Of a stretch of DNA of 64,000 nucleotides, positions 1-12,880 are shown piece by piece. Every line of letters starts with the position of its first letter. Position 1 is the stretch's first letter. A program made the position numbers and the translations under genes. The notes beneath the pieces are model-generated. The model did no database searches. It worked only from the letters and a program-made list of their open reading frames with translations, and was not told the origin of the DNA. Source of the stretch: Myotis daubentonii (taxonomy: Eukaryota; Chordata; Mammalia; Chiroptera; Vespertilionidae); the NCBI RefSeq assembly GCF_963259705.1, contig NC_081840.1, positions 152,518,282 through 152,582,281 on the forward strand, given 5' to 3'.

Positions 1-2044
1 GTTTGAAAGAGCCATGACACAGTCACAGCTGCAAGGTGTCTCCCTTCCCTTCTACTGACCCAGCTCTTAGAGGAGATGACAGAGGCCACCCTTTTGGATC
101 CCAGTCCTGCCAACCGCTACTTTTGTGTGGGATCATCAGAACCTCTGTCGCTTAGAGGTTATGAAGTGGCTATTTCAGACCAGGGCCTGCGCTTTGGTTG
201 GTCTCACTTTCCTGCTTGCCTCCCTCCTCCCACCTGCTTTGATTACAAAAGAGATTAACACAGACAAATGACGAAAAAATATCAGGCATTCAGAGTAGAT
301 TGGTGCCAAAGTTTGAATAATTTCCAAGTCAGTCCTTTCAGTAAGAAAGAGAGCTTTCCTCACCTTGCAAAGCTGAGCAGGTGCTGTCCCCACAGGTTGT
401 CCTTGTCCGGCTAAGACGGAGGGAGCGCTCATCTATGACAGGCACCCACCTCTCGGAGGTCGCGTGCAGAGTGCAAAAAGTATTCCCAACAACAAAGCAC
501 AAAGGTTTGGGATGATCTGCTTTTGACATAAACCGTGGCGTTTCGAGGCTATTCTGTGGCATCACGTTTGCCCTCTTGCATTCTAACGCGGTTTCCTGAG
601 AGAACTGGGACGCCGACAGCTAATTGGAAAGGGAGCACGTCACTCATGGGACTGTCAACCTTCCCGTGTTCTGTGGCCCCAAACACAGCGGTCTAGAACT
701 CAATTAGCATCATCCAGAGAACCACCTGTCCCACGGCACTCCTTCCTGCAGCTAAATGTGCCAGGATGTCTCATTTACTCATGAAAACAGCCCTGTGGTT
801 TGGGCTTCGGGGTGAAGGAGAGTGATTCATCTGACTGGGGTCTTCGGGGCCTGGTGTTCCCTCACCCTTTCTGGGGTCGCAGACCTGCAGAGATCGTGCT
901 CGCGATGCCCGGGCGGGTCTGGGCTGGGTGGAGAAGTGTCTGCAGCGTCCAGCTACACCTGCGACTGGTAGGAACCTGGCACAGTTGGGGTTAGGAAGCC
1001 CGTCCTCAAGGCACCTGAGCTGGTCCAGCATCTCCATCAGCAGCTGACATTCTGATCCCTGTCTACCTGGCGCCTCCATCTCAACTGGGTGAGAAGTCAA
1101 CTGGGAAAAGAGGTCGGATTTTAAAAACGTGTTTCTGCCAACACATGGTTTCAGTTCGCTGTGTTCTCCGCATGGGTCAGAATTTTGGTTTTCTTTGATT
1201 GTGGGTCTTGGTTCAGACAGAGAAGGGTGCTGTCTGCATGGTGACCAGGCACAGGCTGCTGGAGTTATTACCTCCTTGGAATCTGAAGTGCAAAGTAAAA
1301 TTCTGGATAAAGATGCCTCTAGGTTTACTAGACACAGTGCCTATACAAAGTGAATTCCGGGCTTTTCTTACTTCGAAGTCACTGAAGCCTCCTCATGAAA
1401 TCCAAGTTTTGCAGGAGCAAACTTCATGTCATGAAACCAGCAAGGTACCACCCTGCTTCTCCCACTCACTCGCCCCCGTCTGTGGGCAACTCTCTCCCTT
1501 CCACAGGACCTGGGGCCTTTTCTATCCCATTAGGGGCTGGGTCTGCGGTTCTAAGGTGCTACCATTGCCTGACCTCCTGGGTGAACCAAAGACCAAGTCA
1601 CAGGACAGGAGACACGGACGTCGGTCACTTAGCCTTCCCACGCCACTGCCCTCGGCCTCAGAGGCGCTCAGCCCCTCCTTCTGCAGAGAAGCTGCCCATT
1701 TCACAGACCAGGACACGCAGAGGTTTTGAGGGAGGTGCCCAAGGGCACCCAGCTGTATGGGGTGGAGCTGGATTCAACCTGGTTGTCCCTCAGGTTTCTA
1801 AAACTTGATGGCCTAAAACCACACTGCAGTCTCTGTCCCACTCTTGTCCATCCCCACACCCCCCTGAGGCCTCTCCTGGCCACACGATTCCTCAGGGGCT
1901 CCCACAGCTGCAAACAACTCCTCCGGGAAGACCCAGCCCCTCCACAACCACTGATGCCTCTCCTTCCAGCGGGCACTGCCAACTCGGCCCTGTGCTGTGA
2001 GACACGTCCTCCCCGGGCCTTTCCTCACGCTGTTCCAGTCGTCT

Positions 2045-2067
2045 GGGGGGGGGGGGGAGGGGGGGTT
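2045..2067 (+). repeat. G-rich run
   Basis: A run of about twelve G, one A, then a further run of seven G. It could form a G-quadruplex on the plus strand, which is the non-template strand only for plus-strand transcription. Run length is probably polymorphic or error-prone. Confidence 0.8.
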
Positions 2068-3784
2068 CCAGACCTGCACGTCAAACTGGCCCTCCTCTGG
2101 TAAGGCTTTTCTTCTTCCCTGGTTTCATCAGGCTCCCCCACCCTTCACTTTCCCATGATTTGCCTGTGATGCCATTCTCACAGCAAAGGCCCTGTAGCTG
2201 ATGCCTTGTCCTGGGGGGCACTTGTTTCCTGGCCCGCTGGAGGTTCCAGGCATGGGGACCCCAACCCGAAGGCCTGAAGTGCCTGAAGCCTTCCTGCCCT
2301 CCTATGGTTGAGGCTCAGATGTGTCCCTTCTGGTGGGGATGAGCTTCTATGGCAGGAAGGCCAGTCGCTGCATAGCTGCCTCCATGTCCTGGGCATTCCT
2401 ACTTCCTGTCTCCTGGCGCTGGGGCCCTGAGTGACACTCCATGGGAGCTGCCGGCAAACTGAGTCACTTTACCAAATACTCTTCCTTATACTGACGTTGA
2501 CACCACCCTGCGGTCAGAAGATGGCGTCTTCACTGCCTTCTTGGAATCACCACCGCAGGGAAAGTGCCCCCCAACCCCCCCTTACAACAGCCTCTCGTGC
2601 GTGGGGTTTGTAGGGTGGTTTTTATTCTGAAGGCTTACGTTTTCAAGTGCTCGCTCAGTTCCACTGGGCACATGAATTTAGAAAACTGCATTTCAAAAAT
2701 GTTTAATTGTGGTGCTATTGTCACAAACTGTAGTTCCACCCTCCATCGTTGAGCCCTAGCAAGTGCAGATGGAGGTGACAAGATGGGGAGGGGGCAGGGG
2801 GGCATGTGAGCTCAGAGAGGTCCAAGTGACAGGAAGGACACTGACACTGTGAACCCAGGTTTCACTCCAGCCCTGGGAGAACAGGTGTAGTCACTGCATT
2901 TTACTTAAAAAAAAAATGCGGCCATATGAGGAAGGAGAAACTGGATCTGAACATCGCTGAGTCCTTGCATTCCAGACTGCTCCAGAGAGCTGATGGTGGA
3001 ACAGACATGAATGACCTCAGGATGCAATAGATTTAAACAGCCTGGACACGCAGCCAGTCTGCAAGCCTTATCAAGGACCCTGGTGCAAGGAGCAAAAGGT
3101 AGGAGAATCAGAGGGAGTTTCTCCCTCATGTCCCTCTCTGGACACCACCATGATGAGGAGGGGAGGCCCCTGGGGACAGCCACGATGAGCACAGATCGCT
3201 GTGTCACCTCAGCTTCCTCCACCTGCTGCTGTCCCCAGTTTTGTCCCCTTTGGTCTGGGAAACTAGTCTGTAATGGAAAACACTGCTGGAGTGAGAAAAT
3301 GCAAGCTCTGGTTTTGGACAGAATGCTACAGATTGCGTGTCAACATGGTGGCGTGTTTGTGTGTGTTACTCTTAGATGTTATACAGTAAGTGGCTGCTAG
3401 CATATTGAGCCCATGTTGTACATAGTGTGCTGGCATATGGGCCTCTCACACTGGCTTCTATTTGCTTGGAGCATGACAGCAGAAAGCGAACATCTACTCA
3501 CAGTCCTGTCTTTTCAAGACAAGGAAACTGAGGCCCAAAGAAGCCCCAGGGCCTCTTAGTGCAGCTAAGGGCAGTTGAGGCCCCGGCTCCCACCTCCTCA
3601 CTCCTCACTCAGCCTGAGCCCCAGGTTGGTATTTTAGAAGATGCACCCACTCCCACTCTCTCCCCTTGCCACCCCCCGCAATGGGATTAGAGGATCAAAT
3701 CTAAATTTTTCTTGGAGCATTTGCCCTGCCTCCTCCCGATGACCTGTGTGTCCACATGCCCACAGCCAGCGTCCCTGGAATAAG

Positions 3785-3945
3785 AATGACAAACACGGGA
3801 ATTCCCCGTGCCAAGTGCTATGCTAAGCACTTTGCATATATTAACCATTTCATTCTCCCACCGTTATGCAAGGTAAACACTTTCACGATCATCTCACTTT
3901 ATAGGCCAGGAAACGAGGTATTGAGAGGAAAGGAGGAGGCCCTAC
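3785..3945 (-). repeat. MIR SINE fragment
   Basis: The core reads GTGCTATGCTAAGCACTTTGCATA followed by a TTAACCATTTCATTCTCCC stretch and AGGCCAGGAAACGAGG. This is the inverted MIR 3' half. It is heavily diverged, as expected for an ancient mammalian SINE. Confidence 0.6.
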
Positions 3946-4249
3946 AGTGAGTGAGGGCGCAGGCAGTCTGATGGGGGAGGCCATGCCAACTCCCATCTCC
4001 CAGGACCATGTTCACCCCCTGACCCAGGATGGGCTTCTTGTGACCTATCAGCTGCCCAAGATGGAAATGCAAACACACAGGTCACAAAGCCCAGGACACA
4101 ATGTCGATGCTCAGATCGTCTGCTCTTCTCTGCCAGAACCTGGGTAATCCTGGAGGCACGTCCATCAGGCCCAGCCCATAGTACATGCTGCATACATGCT
4201 CCCTGACACAGCACTTACATAGAATCACATGTATGTAGAGCACCCAATG

Positions 4250-4356
4250 CAGGGATGGGCAAAAGTAGGTTTACAGTTGTTCATATGGAAAAATATATAA
4301 TACAAATTAAACTGTTTAACATACTACAGCTGTGAACCTACTTTTGCGAACCCCTG
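4250..4356. mobile_element. Short mariner-like MITE (107 bp)
   Basis: Imperfect terminal inverted repeats of about 27 bp bound the element: CAGGGATGGGCAAAAGTAGG on the left, and a right end whose reverse complement is CAGGGGTTCGCAAAAGTAGG. The core is AT-rich and non-coding. TA follows the right end and TG precedes the left, so the TA duplication is only half preserved. I infer a Tc1/mariner non-autonomous element. The family name is not assigned. Confidence 0.65.
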
Positions 4357-4436
4357 TATACTGCTACTGTATGTGCACCAGGATGGCTGAAAGGGGATGA
4401 ATAAACTCAGGGTAATTGAAAAGTGAGGGTGGAAAA

Positions 4437-4593
4437 GTGAAGGGAGGGACAGAGAAAGAGAGAGACAGAAAGAGACAGAGATACAGAGACACAGAGACAG
4501 AGATACAGAGAGATATGTAGAGAGACAGAGATATTGAGAGAGACAGAAAGTCAGAGAAACAGAGACAGAGATACAGAGAGACATAGAGAGACG

Positions 4594-4646
<53 letters not shown>
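4437..4646 (+). repeat. GA-rich simple repeat (AGAGACAGAGAT-type, ending in pure GA)
   Basis: Degenerate AGAGACAGAGATAC units pass into a pure (GA)n run at about 4600-4646. The opposite strand gives artefactual Ser/Leu-rich frames. Confidence 0.95.
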
Positions 4647-4648
<2 letters not shown>

Positions 4649-6354
4649 TTCATATGGCCCCAGGGCGCTCATGGTGGCTGGTGGGTTGGCTGAGCACCAC
4701 ATAGTGGGAGTGACTACCAGATAGTCTGATGGGAAGAACATTCCTTGCAGCTTCCTGAGAGTCTAAAAGCTCCAAGAAGGGAAGCCGGCCTTAATGCTTC
4801 TCAAGGCATCACCACTGCCTGCTTTGCTCACGTTTCCTTAGGACGGGGCCGGGGCCTGAGGTGTGGGTCCCCCACGTGGGCCGGTGGGAACAGAGCTCTA
4901 ACTCCTGAGAGGGCCCTGCCCCTTGCAGGGCAAGCACTGGGCAGCACCCAGCAAAGTGCCTCTCAGGCCTGCAGGCGTCCCAGTGGCAGCTGCCCAGCCA
5001 TGCCGCATCTGCAGCCGGCCTCTCTGCCCCTGTGGCTGGACTTGTGCCGCCTCGTGGCCTAGTCCAGACATGGCCTCTGCATCGTGGCTGGCGGGCCTCC
5101 CACACAATCCTGCTCCGGCCTGCATGCGCCACACACTTCACTCCCTCTCACCCAGGACACCCCCTGCACCCCACCATTCTCTTGCACCTTACCGTTCTCT
5201 TCCCAGGGAACCAGAACTCTTGTGGGAAGACACAAGAGTTTGGAATGTGAGGCCTAGGAGAAGCAGAGACAAGGAGGAGCCAGGTTCCAGTGCCTCCTCT
5301 TGGACCCAGTGTGCACAGCCCACCATGCACCACCCATGTAGGTGAAGCATGCCAAACTTGCTGCCTGCAGGCTGCATGCCTTATTTATTTGACCCGTGTT
5401 AGCCTTTGAGTTTGACATGCTTGATGGAGATGGAGCAGCTGTAGGGCTGCTCAGCTGGTCAGCACCACGGGGAGCTCTCTGCTCCATCCTGAGAATAGGG
5501 GTCTCTCTACAGGCAGCTGGCCTCCCGGTGGGACTCCTGGGGCCTTGGGCGAGCAGAGGCCAGAGGCCAGATGCAAGTAGCAACATGCCCCCACAGCCCA
5601 GGACAGCACAGAGCGGGAGGTCACTGCTGGGCCAAGGAGCTGAAGTTTGCAAGGAACAAAGCCCTTCCAAGATGTTGCAAATGGCAAGCTTGGAACCCTC
5701 CCTTCCCTGCGTTTCTTCCCCATCTCTCATGGGCGCCCTGCAGCTGCCAGGAACCCCTCCCCCTCTTGGCCAGTCTTCTTCGCTGTCTCTGGCTCATTTA
5801 CATGCTGGCATTCTCCCATTGGCCGTCCCTCTCCTTTCAGTGTAAGAATGTGTCCCTGAGGAAGAGGGGACCTGGTCGCCCAACAAAGCCTCCCAGAGAA
5901 GAACAAGCTCTGTACTGATGGAGGTGGTCTCCCAGTGTGGAGCCATTGGCGAGCTCCCAGCCATCCCGGGCTCTGAGGGGGGGTCAGCCCAGTGAGGGAC
6001 CCCCTGACAGAGAGTTCTGAACGTGCCCCCAAGTCCGCCCCATCCTGAGCTCCGGTGTTCCATCTGTGGGACTCAACTGTGGGAGTGGGGCCCTGGCCCT
6101 GGGGGCCCACTTCCTGATCATGTGGCCAAGCTCTGGGACCTCTCAGTCAGTCAGCGCCTCTTGCTCCCTGTCTTGAATGAGCAACACACACCCTTGAGTC
6201 ACTGTCACAGTGGCCAGTCACACGGTGCTGCGTCTCCTGAACAGGCCTGTGCAGGTGCTGGAGTCGGAGCAGAGGCAGGCTGGCATCTGAGGGCTCCCTT
6301 ATTGTCCTCCAGGCCCCACTCTCACCAGCTGGACTCTGGGCAGAGGACTTAGCC

Positions 6355-6480
6355 TTCCCGCACCTCAGTGTCCTCATCTGGGTGATTGGAACGTGAATGT
6401 GCCCCTCCCAGGTGTTTATCAGTCTTGAAAGTGTTATTGTATGTAAAGCACCTAGAACAATACGAGGCCCAGCGAGGCTG
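6355..6480 (+). repeat. MIR SINE fragment
   Basis: CCTCAGTGTCCTCATCTGGG, then a diverged middle and GTAAAGCACCTAGAACAAT, in the order expected for MIR. Confidence 0.6.
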
Positions 6481-6834
6481 AGAATATCAGCTCCTGATAA
6501 AATCTCCCCATAGTCACCACCGTCACCAGCATGAATCGTGGCTGCAGAGTAGCAAGGCAAGTGGGAAGGCCTGCTTTATAGACTCTGCTTAAGAAATATT
6601 AACTACATTTGAAAATGCCAAACAGTATTGAGAACACGCAGACTTAAATACATATTTAGCTCTTACCAAAAGGGCACCGAACTTGTTTCAGTAGGAAGTC
6701 AGATGGTAGAGGCTACTCTATCAATGTCTATTGTGCATTGTATATCGTGGTATAAGTGTTTATTTATATGTGCATTCTGTACATACATTGTGTAAGTGTG
6801 TATTGTATAAATATTTATTATATCACACTTCACA

Positions 6835-7082
6835 TCTATAATAATAAAAGTGTAACATGAGGGGCAATGAGGCAGGCAGGCAGAGGCAGTTAGGGGCGAT
6901 CAGGTAGGCAGGTGAGCAGTTGGGGCGATCAGGCAGGCAGAGTGGTTAGGGGCAATGAGGCAGGCAAGCAGGCAAGCGGTTAGGAGCTAGTGGTCCCGGA
7001 TTGTTAGAGGGTGCAGGCAGGGCTGAAGGACCGCCCCCCCCCTCCACCCCCTGTGCATGAATTTCATGCACCAGGTCTCTAG
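6835..7082 (+). mobile_element. Non-autonomous Helibat-like Helitron (248 bp)
   Basis: It starts TCTATAATAATAAAAG and ends in a perfect stem GTGCATGAA/TTCATGCAC followed by CCAGGTCTCTAG. It lies between A (6834) and T (7083), as Helitrons do. The interior consists of repeated GGGGCAATGAGGCAGGCAGG / GGGGCGATCAGG units, several copies in tandem. There is no coding capacity. Confidence 0.88.
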
Positions 7083-10000
7083 TATATTGTATAAATGTAC
7101 TGTTAAGCATCTACATAGCCTGCAAAACCCTCATGAGGGAGGGATTTTAGAAGAAATTTCCATGTGCAATGACAGTGAAGTAACTGTCACTGTCGTTCCT
7201 GCCATCAGTGCTTCTGAGGGAACAGGGACCTGGTGAAGGTCTGGCCGAGCAGGGGATGTCGCTGTGGCATCGGCCGCTGTTCCAGGGTGTCCTCGGCACA
7301 CGGTGGGCAGTGTGAGGCCCAGTGTGTGTGGCTTCCACATCAAATCACTTTTAATGGACGCTTATTGAAAATTTGAGGACCCTCTACGGCTAGTCTGTTA
7401 CAGTAATATTAATGACCAGTCCTGTGACAGCGGTTAGGGTGCTGCATCTACTGGGCGAGTAGATTAGCGGGAGTACGAGATTGGAAAGGCAGTCTGTCAA
7501 GTGACCAGAGGCAGCTGGGCACCCTGGTGTTTGGAAGAAGGAAACCGAACTTTTGCAACCATCCTGTGAGCGCCTGCAGCACAGCTGTCACGCGTGGAGC
7601 AAGAGCCAGTCCTCCATCTATCTCTGCAGCTAATTCTGGGGGCGGACTCCATGGGATGGGGCCCGTGCAGGAGTTCTGATCCAATTTACTATGAAATATT
7701 AAAAATTAAAAATAAATGGTTTCCTTTACATTAGTTATATAATCCCATGGTTTCTGCCCCTCCTAGAAGAAACGGGTGGTGCTTCATGATGTCTCCCCCT
7801 TTGTAGCGTTAGCTTGCCTTTTCCTCACTTTCTGTTTACTCCCATCACATGTATGTCATTCCCCCCAATGACCTGTTTCCATGGGAAGGGAACATAGAGA
7901 TATGCCTTTCTGGGTGAATTTAACGCTGTTATGAATTAAGCTCTTCTCATGCGGGGGCTGGGCAATGAAGAAGGAGAAAGATGTAAATTGTGTGGTTTTC
8001 TTCTTTTATTTTAAGATGGTGCTTCCAGGAAATGGGCATTTGTAATCTGACTTGGTCTTATTACTACTCCCAAGTGTCTTGTTAACCGAGAGGAATTCTG
8101 TGCGAGAGGAGACAGCACCGCAGATGAAGAAAGTGTCTGAGGGGCTGGGCCCAGCTGCCTCCTGGAGCACTGGGCGAGCGGTGTAGACCCTGCCCACGTA
8201 GGTCTGTACTGCGGTTTAGAAAAACCAATAAAGCCTTGACCTCAGCATTCTGCCTATGAGACCTGAAGTCATACCTCATTCTGAGAGAGTACATGGTGAG
8301 AACCAGCTCCTGGAGAAGCCAAGCCTGTGATCTTCATCTTTATGGAGAACACCATTCTTTAGAAATTGCTCTCCCAAAATCGAGGCGGAAACAAGCTGCT
8401 TGGAGAAGGATGCGGTGTTACCCGGGAGGAGGCCTGCTTCTCTCTTTCGATGACAGGACGATGAAAGCCGGTGATTGGACGACGAGTGCAGTGGCACCAA
8501 CCTCTTTACCTGAGGGGCGTTGGGAGTGATGCTCAGTCAGGATTGTCTTGATGACGAGCAAGCATCCAGCCCGCTCTGCTGGTCCTGCTCCCCAGGCCGA
8601 GGCCGGGAGCCCTGAGGTTCCAAAGGGCTGGTTACCTGGCAGTGCAGTCGTCTGAGCCACCTGCCTGAGAATCGCGGGGCAGGTCCCTGGCCCTCCTTCT
8701 AGCACCCCCTGCATTTCGTGCGTGCCCCTAGGCACTGTCAAGTCTGAAATGTTTTTTCCTTGATACTACTTAAAGCGGTAGCATTACTTAATTTCATTAC
8801 TTCCCTACAGAGGTAACATGAGGGCTGCTTCTGAAGCTTCATGCACACAAGACCGAGCCTTTGGGTAAAGCAGAGACATGTTTGCTTCTGTACACGTGTG
8901 ACCAACACGGGTGTCAGAACCAGACGCTTGGCTTGTTGTCCCCTGTGTAGAGAGAACCTGGGACTTGGGGCAAAGGACATTAAATATTGGTGCCGGTACC
9001 CAAGTTCCTGAAATTACGTCTCTCCATTGTCGGCTGTCTGCCTCCCCCTGGGTGGCCTTGGGGAGTGTCCTCCATGGTCAGTGGCGGGGGGACCTGCCTT
9101 CAGGGAGTGTGGGTGGTGGTTCTGGGACCCCAGCCAGGACAGGGTGCCCGGGCATGATGTCCCCGAGCAGGTGCGAACAGTGCAGCTAGGCAGGGTGGCG
9201 AAGGGAACGGGAGCTCAGGACCACGGTGCCAGCAGGACCAGCTGGACCAGGCGCCTGCTGCATAGACAGTGTTGGGCCAAGCAGGAGAGCAGAGCAGCCT
9301 TTACAGGGACTCTTGGAATTGCTTTGTAAAGATCAGTCCCTGCATCCAGACTGTGTGCCAGACAGGATTCGAATTTAATGAAGCTGCCGGTGGCACCTGG
9401 TCCTGGGTCCCCTGACCCCCTGGGCCCCACCCAGCCCGGGGACGGGTCGAGGGCCCGGTAACGAGCCTCAGGACGGCAGTGCCCGGGCGTGATGGATGGC
9501 CCTCAGCCCTCTCGCTGCTCCGAGCCCTCCATCATCCCGTCGGCGTGGTTAGCAGGCTGTCAGAGAAAAATAATTTAGCAGCCGTGGCTTTAACTGATGT
9601 GCTGCTTTCTGGGGTCAAACGACTGTTACGAAGCAGTGGTGCTGCCTGGCTCCTCCACTGCGCGAGCTCGGGGGTGACACACGAGAGGAACACATCTCGG
9701 CCGCAGCTCCCTGACATCCCTCAATGCTCATTTGGGGCGGGTGGGCGGAGAGTGGGTGCAAGGGGGAACGAGCGTTTCTTACTGAACAGGAAATGCGGGG
9801 CCGTGAGGGCCCTTGGCGGGGTGGCCACGCCAGGAACGACAGGATGGAAGATGAGGGACACACCACTGCGCGCTCTGCAGGGGGCCTTCTGGGGGAGGAG
9901 GTGAGAGAACAGGTGATGTGGAGGCCTTGGGCCACCTGGGCTCAGCCAGCTTGCGGGGCGCCTAGTGGCTTCCTTGGTCGTGGTGGCAAGCTTAAGCTAC

Positions 10001-11427
10001 AGTTAATGGAGAAACAGGATCAGAAGGAAAAAGAGAGAAAACAATATAAAATGGAGGTGCCAGGAGGGAGAAATGAGGCTGAATTCTTCTGGCAGGAGGT
10101 GCTCAGGGACCTTCGATCCCCAGCTTCTTTCCAACACCCTGTTTCTACGTGGATTGTGTGTTGTTTGGGGGTGGGCTGAAAGGCAAGACCGATGGAAATG
10201 ATGGTCTAAATCCCTGCAATCCGCTCTCGAGAAGGTTCAACAAATATGTGGAAATGACTGACGGCGTTGGGGGCAGAGATAGCAGGAGAAACAGCCGTCC
10301 CTCGATTGGGCTCTTGTTGGACGGTCTCTCTCTCTCACTCAATGAGCTGCGAGCGGAGGACCCCCATCCCATCAGTGCTTACTGAGCACTGTGACTCAGC
10401 TCGAGGCAACTGTCCTGTGCGTTAGGTTTGGTCGCTGTAGCTCCTTCCTGCTCCCTGAGGTCTGGGCGGCACCCTGCCTCCTTCCACTGATACGAGGCTT
10501 CCCAAGGTGACGGCAGGTTCTGTCACAGGGCTGCGAGGTAGGTGATCCGGACAGCCATGGTAGCAACACCTCAAGTTACCGGGGACTTACCTGCACTGCA
10601 TTGAGTGCATTTGAACTATGTTCCTCCCCGCGATTGACACCAAAGTGAATAAAGATACTTTCCTGCCTCGAATACATTAGTGATACCTACCGGCAATTTT
10701 GGAAATGCTAAGACAGAAGGTAATTTGCATATATAAGCAGTTACAAGACTTGGAAGGACAAGGGATAAGACTCGTTCCTGAAACATGGACAGTGCTATGA
10801 AATTGTTCTTCGCATGAGCAAAGGTGAACCAGCGTGAGAAAGCAGACCTGTCGCTGGTGTGAAAGGGCTGGAGGGAGGCTGCACTGGCTGCTGCTCAGGC
10901 CCCTGCCTCTGGGTGGAATGACTGAGGCAATGATTCACATTCGCTTCCCTTTCTCCAGACTCCCCAGTGAGACACTCCACCCAAACTGCTACATAACATG
11001 CATTTCACCTCCTCTAGTGCTCCTGCTGCAGAACACTCAGCAACCAAGTCACTGAAGGGTAGAGGTGCCAATACCACCGTCCTTCCCTATCAGCCCGTCG
11101 GGGGACAGGCCCTGCCGTCGCCCTGCCCTGTTTCCTAACATTGGTGTCACCATGGACAACACCTGACTTCACTCTTCCCCTGCCCCTCTGCTAAGTCCGA
11201 ATGTTGACGTTCTTTCTTTATATGCACACGATTCTCTCCCCTTAAGCCTGACAAATGCTCTAATGGTGAGGCTGAACCGGGGCTGAGCTGGCTGTTCTGG
11301 GAGAGGTGCGTGTGGGCGCTCTCTACTTACAGCGACTGGAGCGGGGGCTGCCTGCTGCCCGTCCCAGCTCATGGTCTCCTAGCATCCGGGAGATGCCACC
11401 TGCCGGGAGCTACCTGAGAATTCTCAC

Positions 11428-12296
11428 CTGGGGCAGGAGGTGACTTTTACTCCTGCTGGGCACGTGGCCGGGCAGCCGGATGTCGAAGAGGGCCTGGAGG
11501 GCCGCCTGCGCCGCCTGGCCCTTGGCCAGCTTCTTGCTGCGTCCCGAGCCTTCAAACATCCTGCCGTCCACGCTCACGGCCATGACGAAGCTGCGCGGCC
11601 GCTGCCTGTCGGCCGGCTCCGAGAGGCACACGTAGCGCAGGCCGGCGCGCAGCTGGTTCAGCACCACCACCGGGTTCCCCTCGCCCGGGGCCACCAGGTC
11701 CAGCGTGCTGCGCAGCAGCCGTCCCCGCCGGCAGACGGGGGACAGCAGCTCGGGCTCGGCGGGGCGGTGGCCCGGGAAGGCTGCACTGGGTGCGGACGGC
11801 TCGAACTGCTTGAAGAGCGTGTCGGGGAAGTCGGCCTGGTCAGAGGTGAAGTCCGTGCAGGGGCTGGGGCTGCTGCCCATGGCCAGGTGGGCCTGGCAGG
11901 CGTTGGGGAACTGCACGAAGGAGCGCAGCGCCAGCTCGGCTGCCCGCATCTTGGCCTTCTTCTTGGTGGGCCCCGTGCCCTCGAACGTGAGCCCGTTCAC
12001 TTCCACCGCCACAGCGAAGACGGGCGCGTGCACCGGGCCGGTCTGGGACACCATCCGGTACTGCAGGCCGGGCCGCAGCTCGTGCAGCTGCACCAGCGCG
12101 TTCTTGGGCGTCATCGACCACGAGAGCGTCTTCCAGATCAGCTGCAGTTTGCAGAAGTGGCCGCTGTTGCCCTCCTCCAGGGGCCTTTTCCTCTTCACAC
12201 CAGGCGCACCGCCTCGGGCTCTGTCGCCCGTGGGCAGTGGCCGTGCCTCCAGGTTGCTCACATTTCGGTTCTCCTTCACGTCTGCGCTGCTGGTAC
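11428..12296 (-). CDS. ADARB2: ADARB2 (ADAR3) exon 3, coding both dsRNA-binding domains
   Basis: ADARB2 is a brain-enriched ADAR-family protein that binds double-stranded RNA and is regarded as catalytically inactive, acting as a negative regulator of editing. The exon starts after a pyrimidine-rich tract ending CTCACCTCCAG and ends CCCCAG before GTGAGA. It contributes two bases to a split codon, then 289 codons. dsRBD1 is about exon residues 63-127 (11914-12108), with the signature [13 protein letters not shown]. dsRBD2 is about residues 207-272 (11479-11676), with [18 protein letters not shown] basic [10 protein letters not shown] stretch precedes dsRBD1, and the linker between domains ([11 protein letters not shown] and on) is ADARB2-specific. 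I recognise the sequence as ADARB2 rather than ADARB1 from the N-terminal flank and linker. There are no stops or frameshifts. The frame stays open upstream of the acceptor to a Met near 12390, but that is intron. The deaminase exons are outside the window. Confidence 0.96.
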
Positions 12297-12689
12297 CTGG
12301 AGGTGAGAACAGACAGCGGTGACCAGGGGTCTCAGCGTGCCTGGAGACAGACACCTCTGCAGACTGCGCTGTGCACAGGGGCCCAGCCACTTCCTCTCTA
12401 GGCTGACAGGAGATACCAAGCTTCCCTGAACATGGGGCCGACTGCTGAGGAGGGAGGACACCCAGCCCTGAGCAGTTCCTGCATTTCTGAGAATGTGGCG
12501 TGTGGATGTGGTGAGCCTGACCTGCTCACAAGGGTGCCCACCAGCTGCTCTGAGTGTGGCTGAGATATCATAGGCCCTCTTCCCCCCTCTCCTGAGGCCT
12601 CCCCCAAACCAAATCACAGGTGGCCCTTTCTAGCCGCTGCCGCCAGCGCTGAGAGCCACACGGGCCTGCCCTGTGTGGGGACTGGTAAC

Positions 12690-12880
12690 TGAGTTGTGGC
12701 GCGATCATAGGATGGAACGCTCGATAGCACTCACGGTTGATGAGCCAGGTTTACCTGCTTCATCATAGAGGAAGCTCAGAAGCATAATTTGCATCATAAA
12801 AGCAACTTGGAAAATAATACACAGAGTGCGATGCCGTTAATATAAATTATAACCACACAGGCACTGCATGCGGTTTTGGG
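12690..12880. promoter_or_regulatory. Candidate conserved intronic regulatory block
   Basis: Unique AT-rich sequence in a GC-rich intron. It contains an octamer-like ATAATTTGCAT and TAATATAAATTATAA. It is not a recognisable repeat and lies about 400 bp upstream of exon 3. The regulatory role is inference only. Confidence 0.25.

Larger units (their letters stand above)
1..11427 (-). other. ADARB2: ADARB2 intron 3 (partial, 5' end at 11427)
   Basis: The intron begins with the GT donor at 11427-11426 and runs off the left edge. I looked on the minus strand for the exon 4 segment expected after Pro-Gln (EFADSISQLV...) and did not find it. Apart from the repeats listed separately, 1-3480, 4647-6350 and 7083-11427 look like unique, GC- and CpG-rich intronic DNA. 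Open frames there on both strands are long because stops are rare in GC-rich sequence. None shows a recognisable domain. Confidence 0.85.

Noticed and set aside
4324..4741. Ser/Leu-rich open frames on the minus strand
   Set aside because: Translation of a GA simple repeat.
11440..12306. Long open frame (288 codons) on the plus strand opposite ADARB2 exon 3
   Set aside because: It is the antisense shadow of a GC-rich conserved coding exon. It has no recognisable domain and its residues simply mirror the ADARB2 codons.
12297..12390. In-frame Met and 31 codons upstream of exon 3
   Set aside because: A good splice acceptor lies at 12298-12297 and the true upstream codons are in exon 2. The extension is intron.
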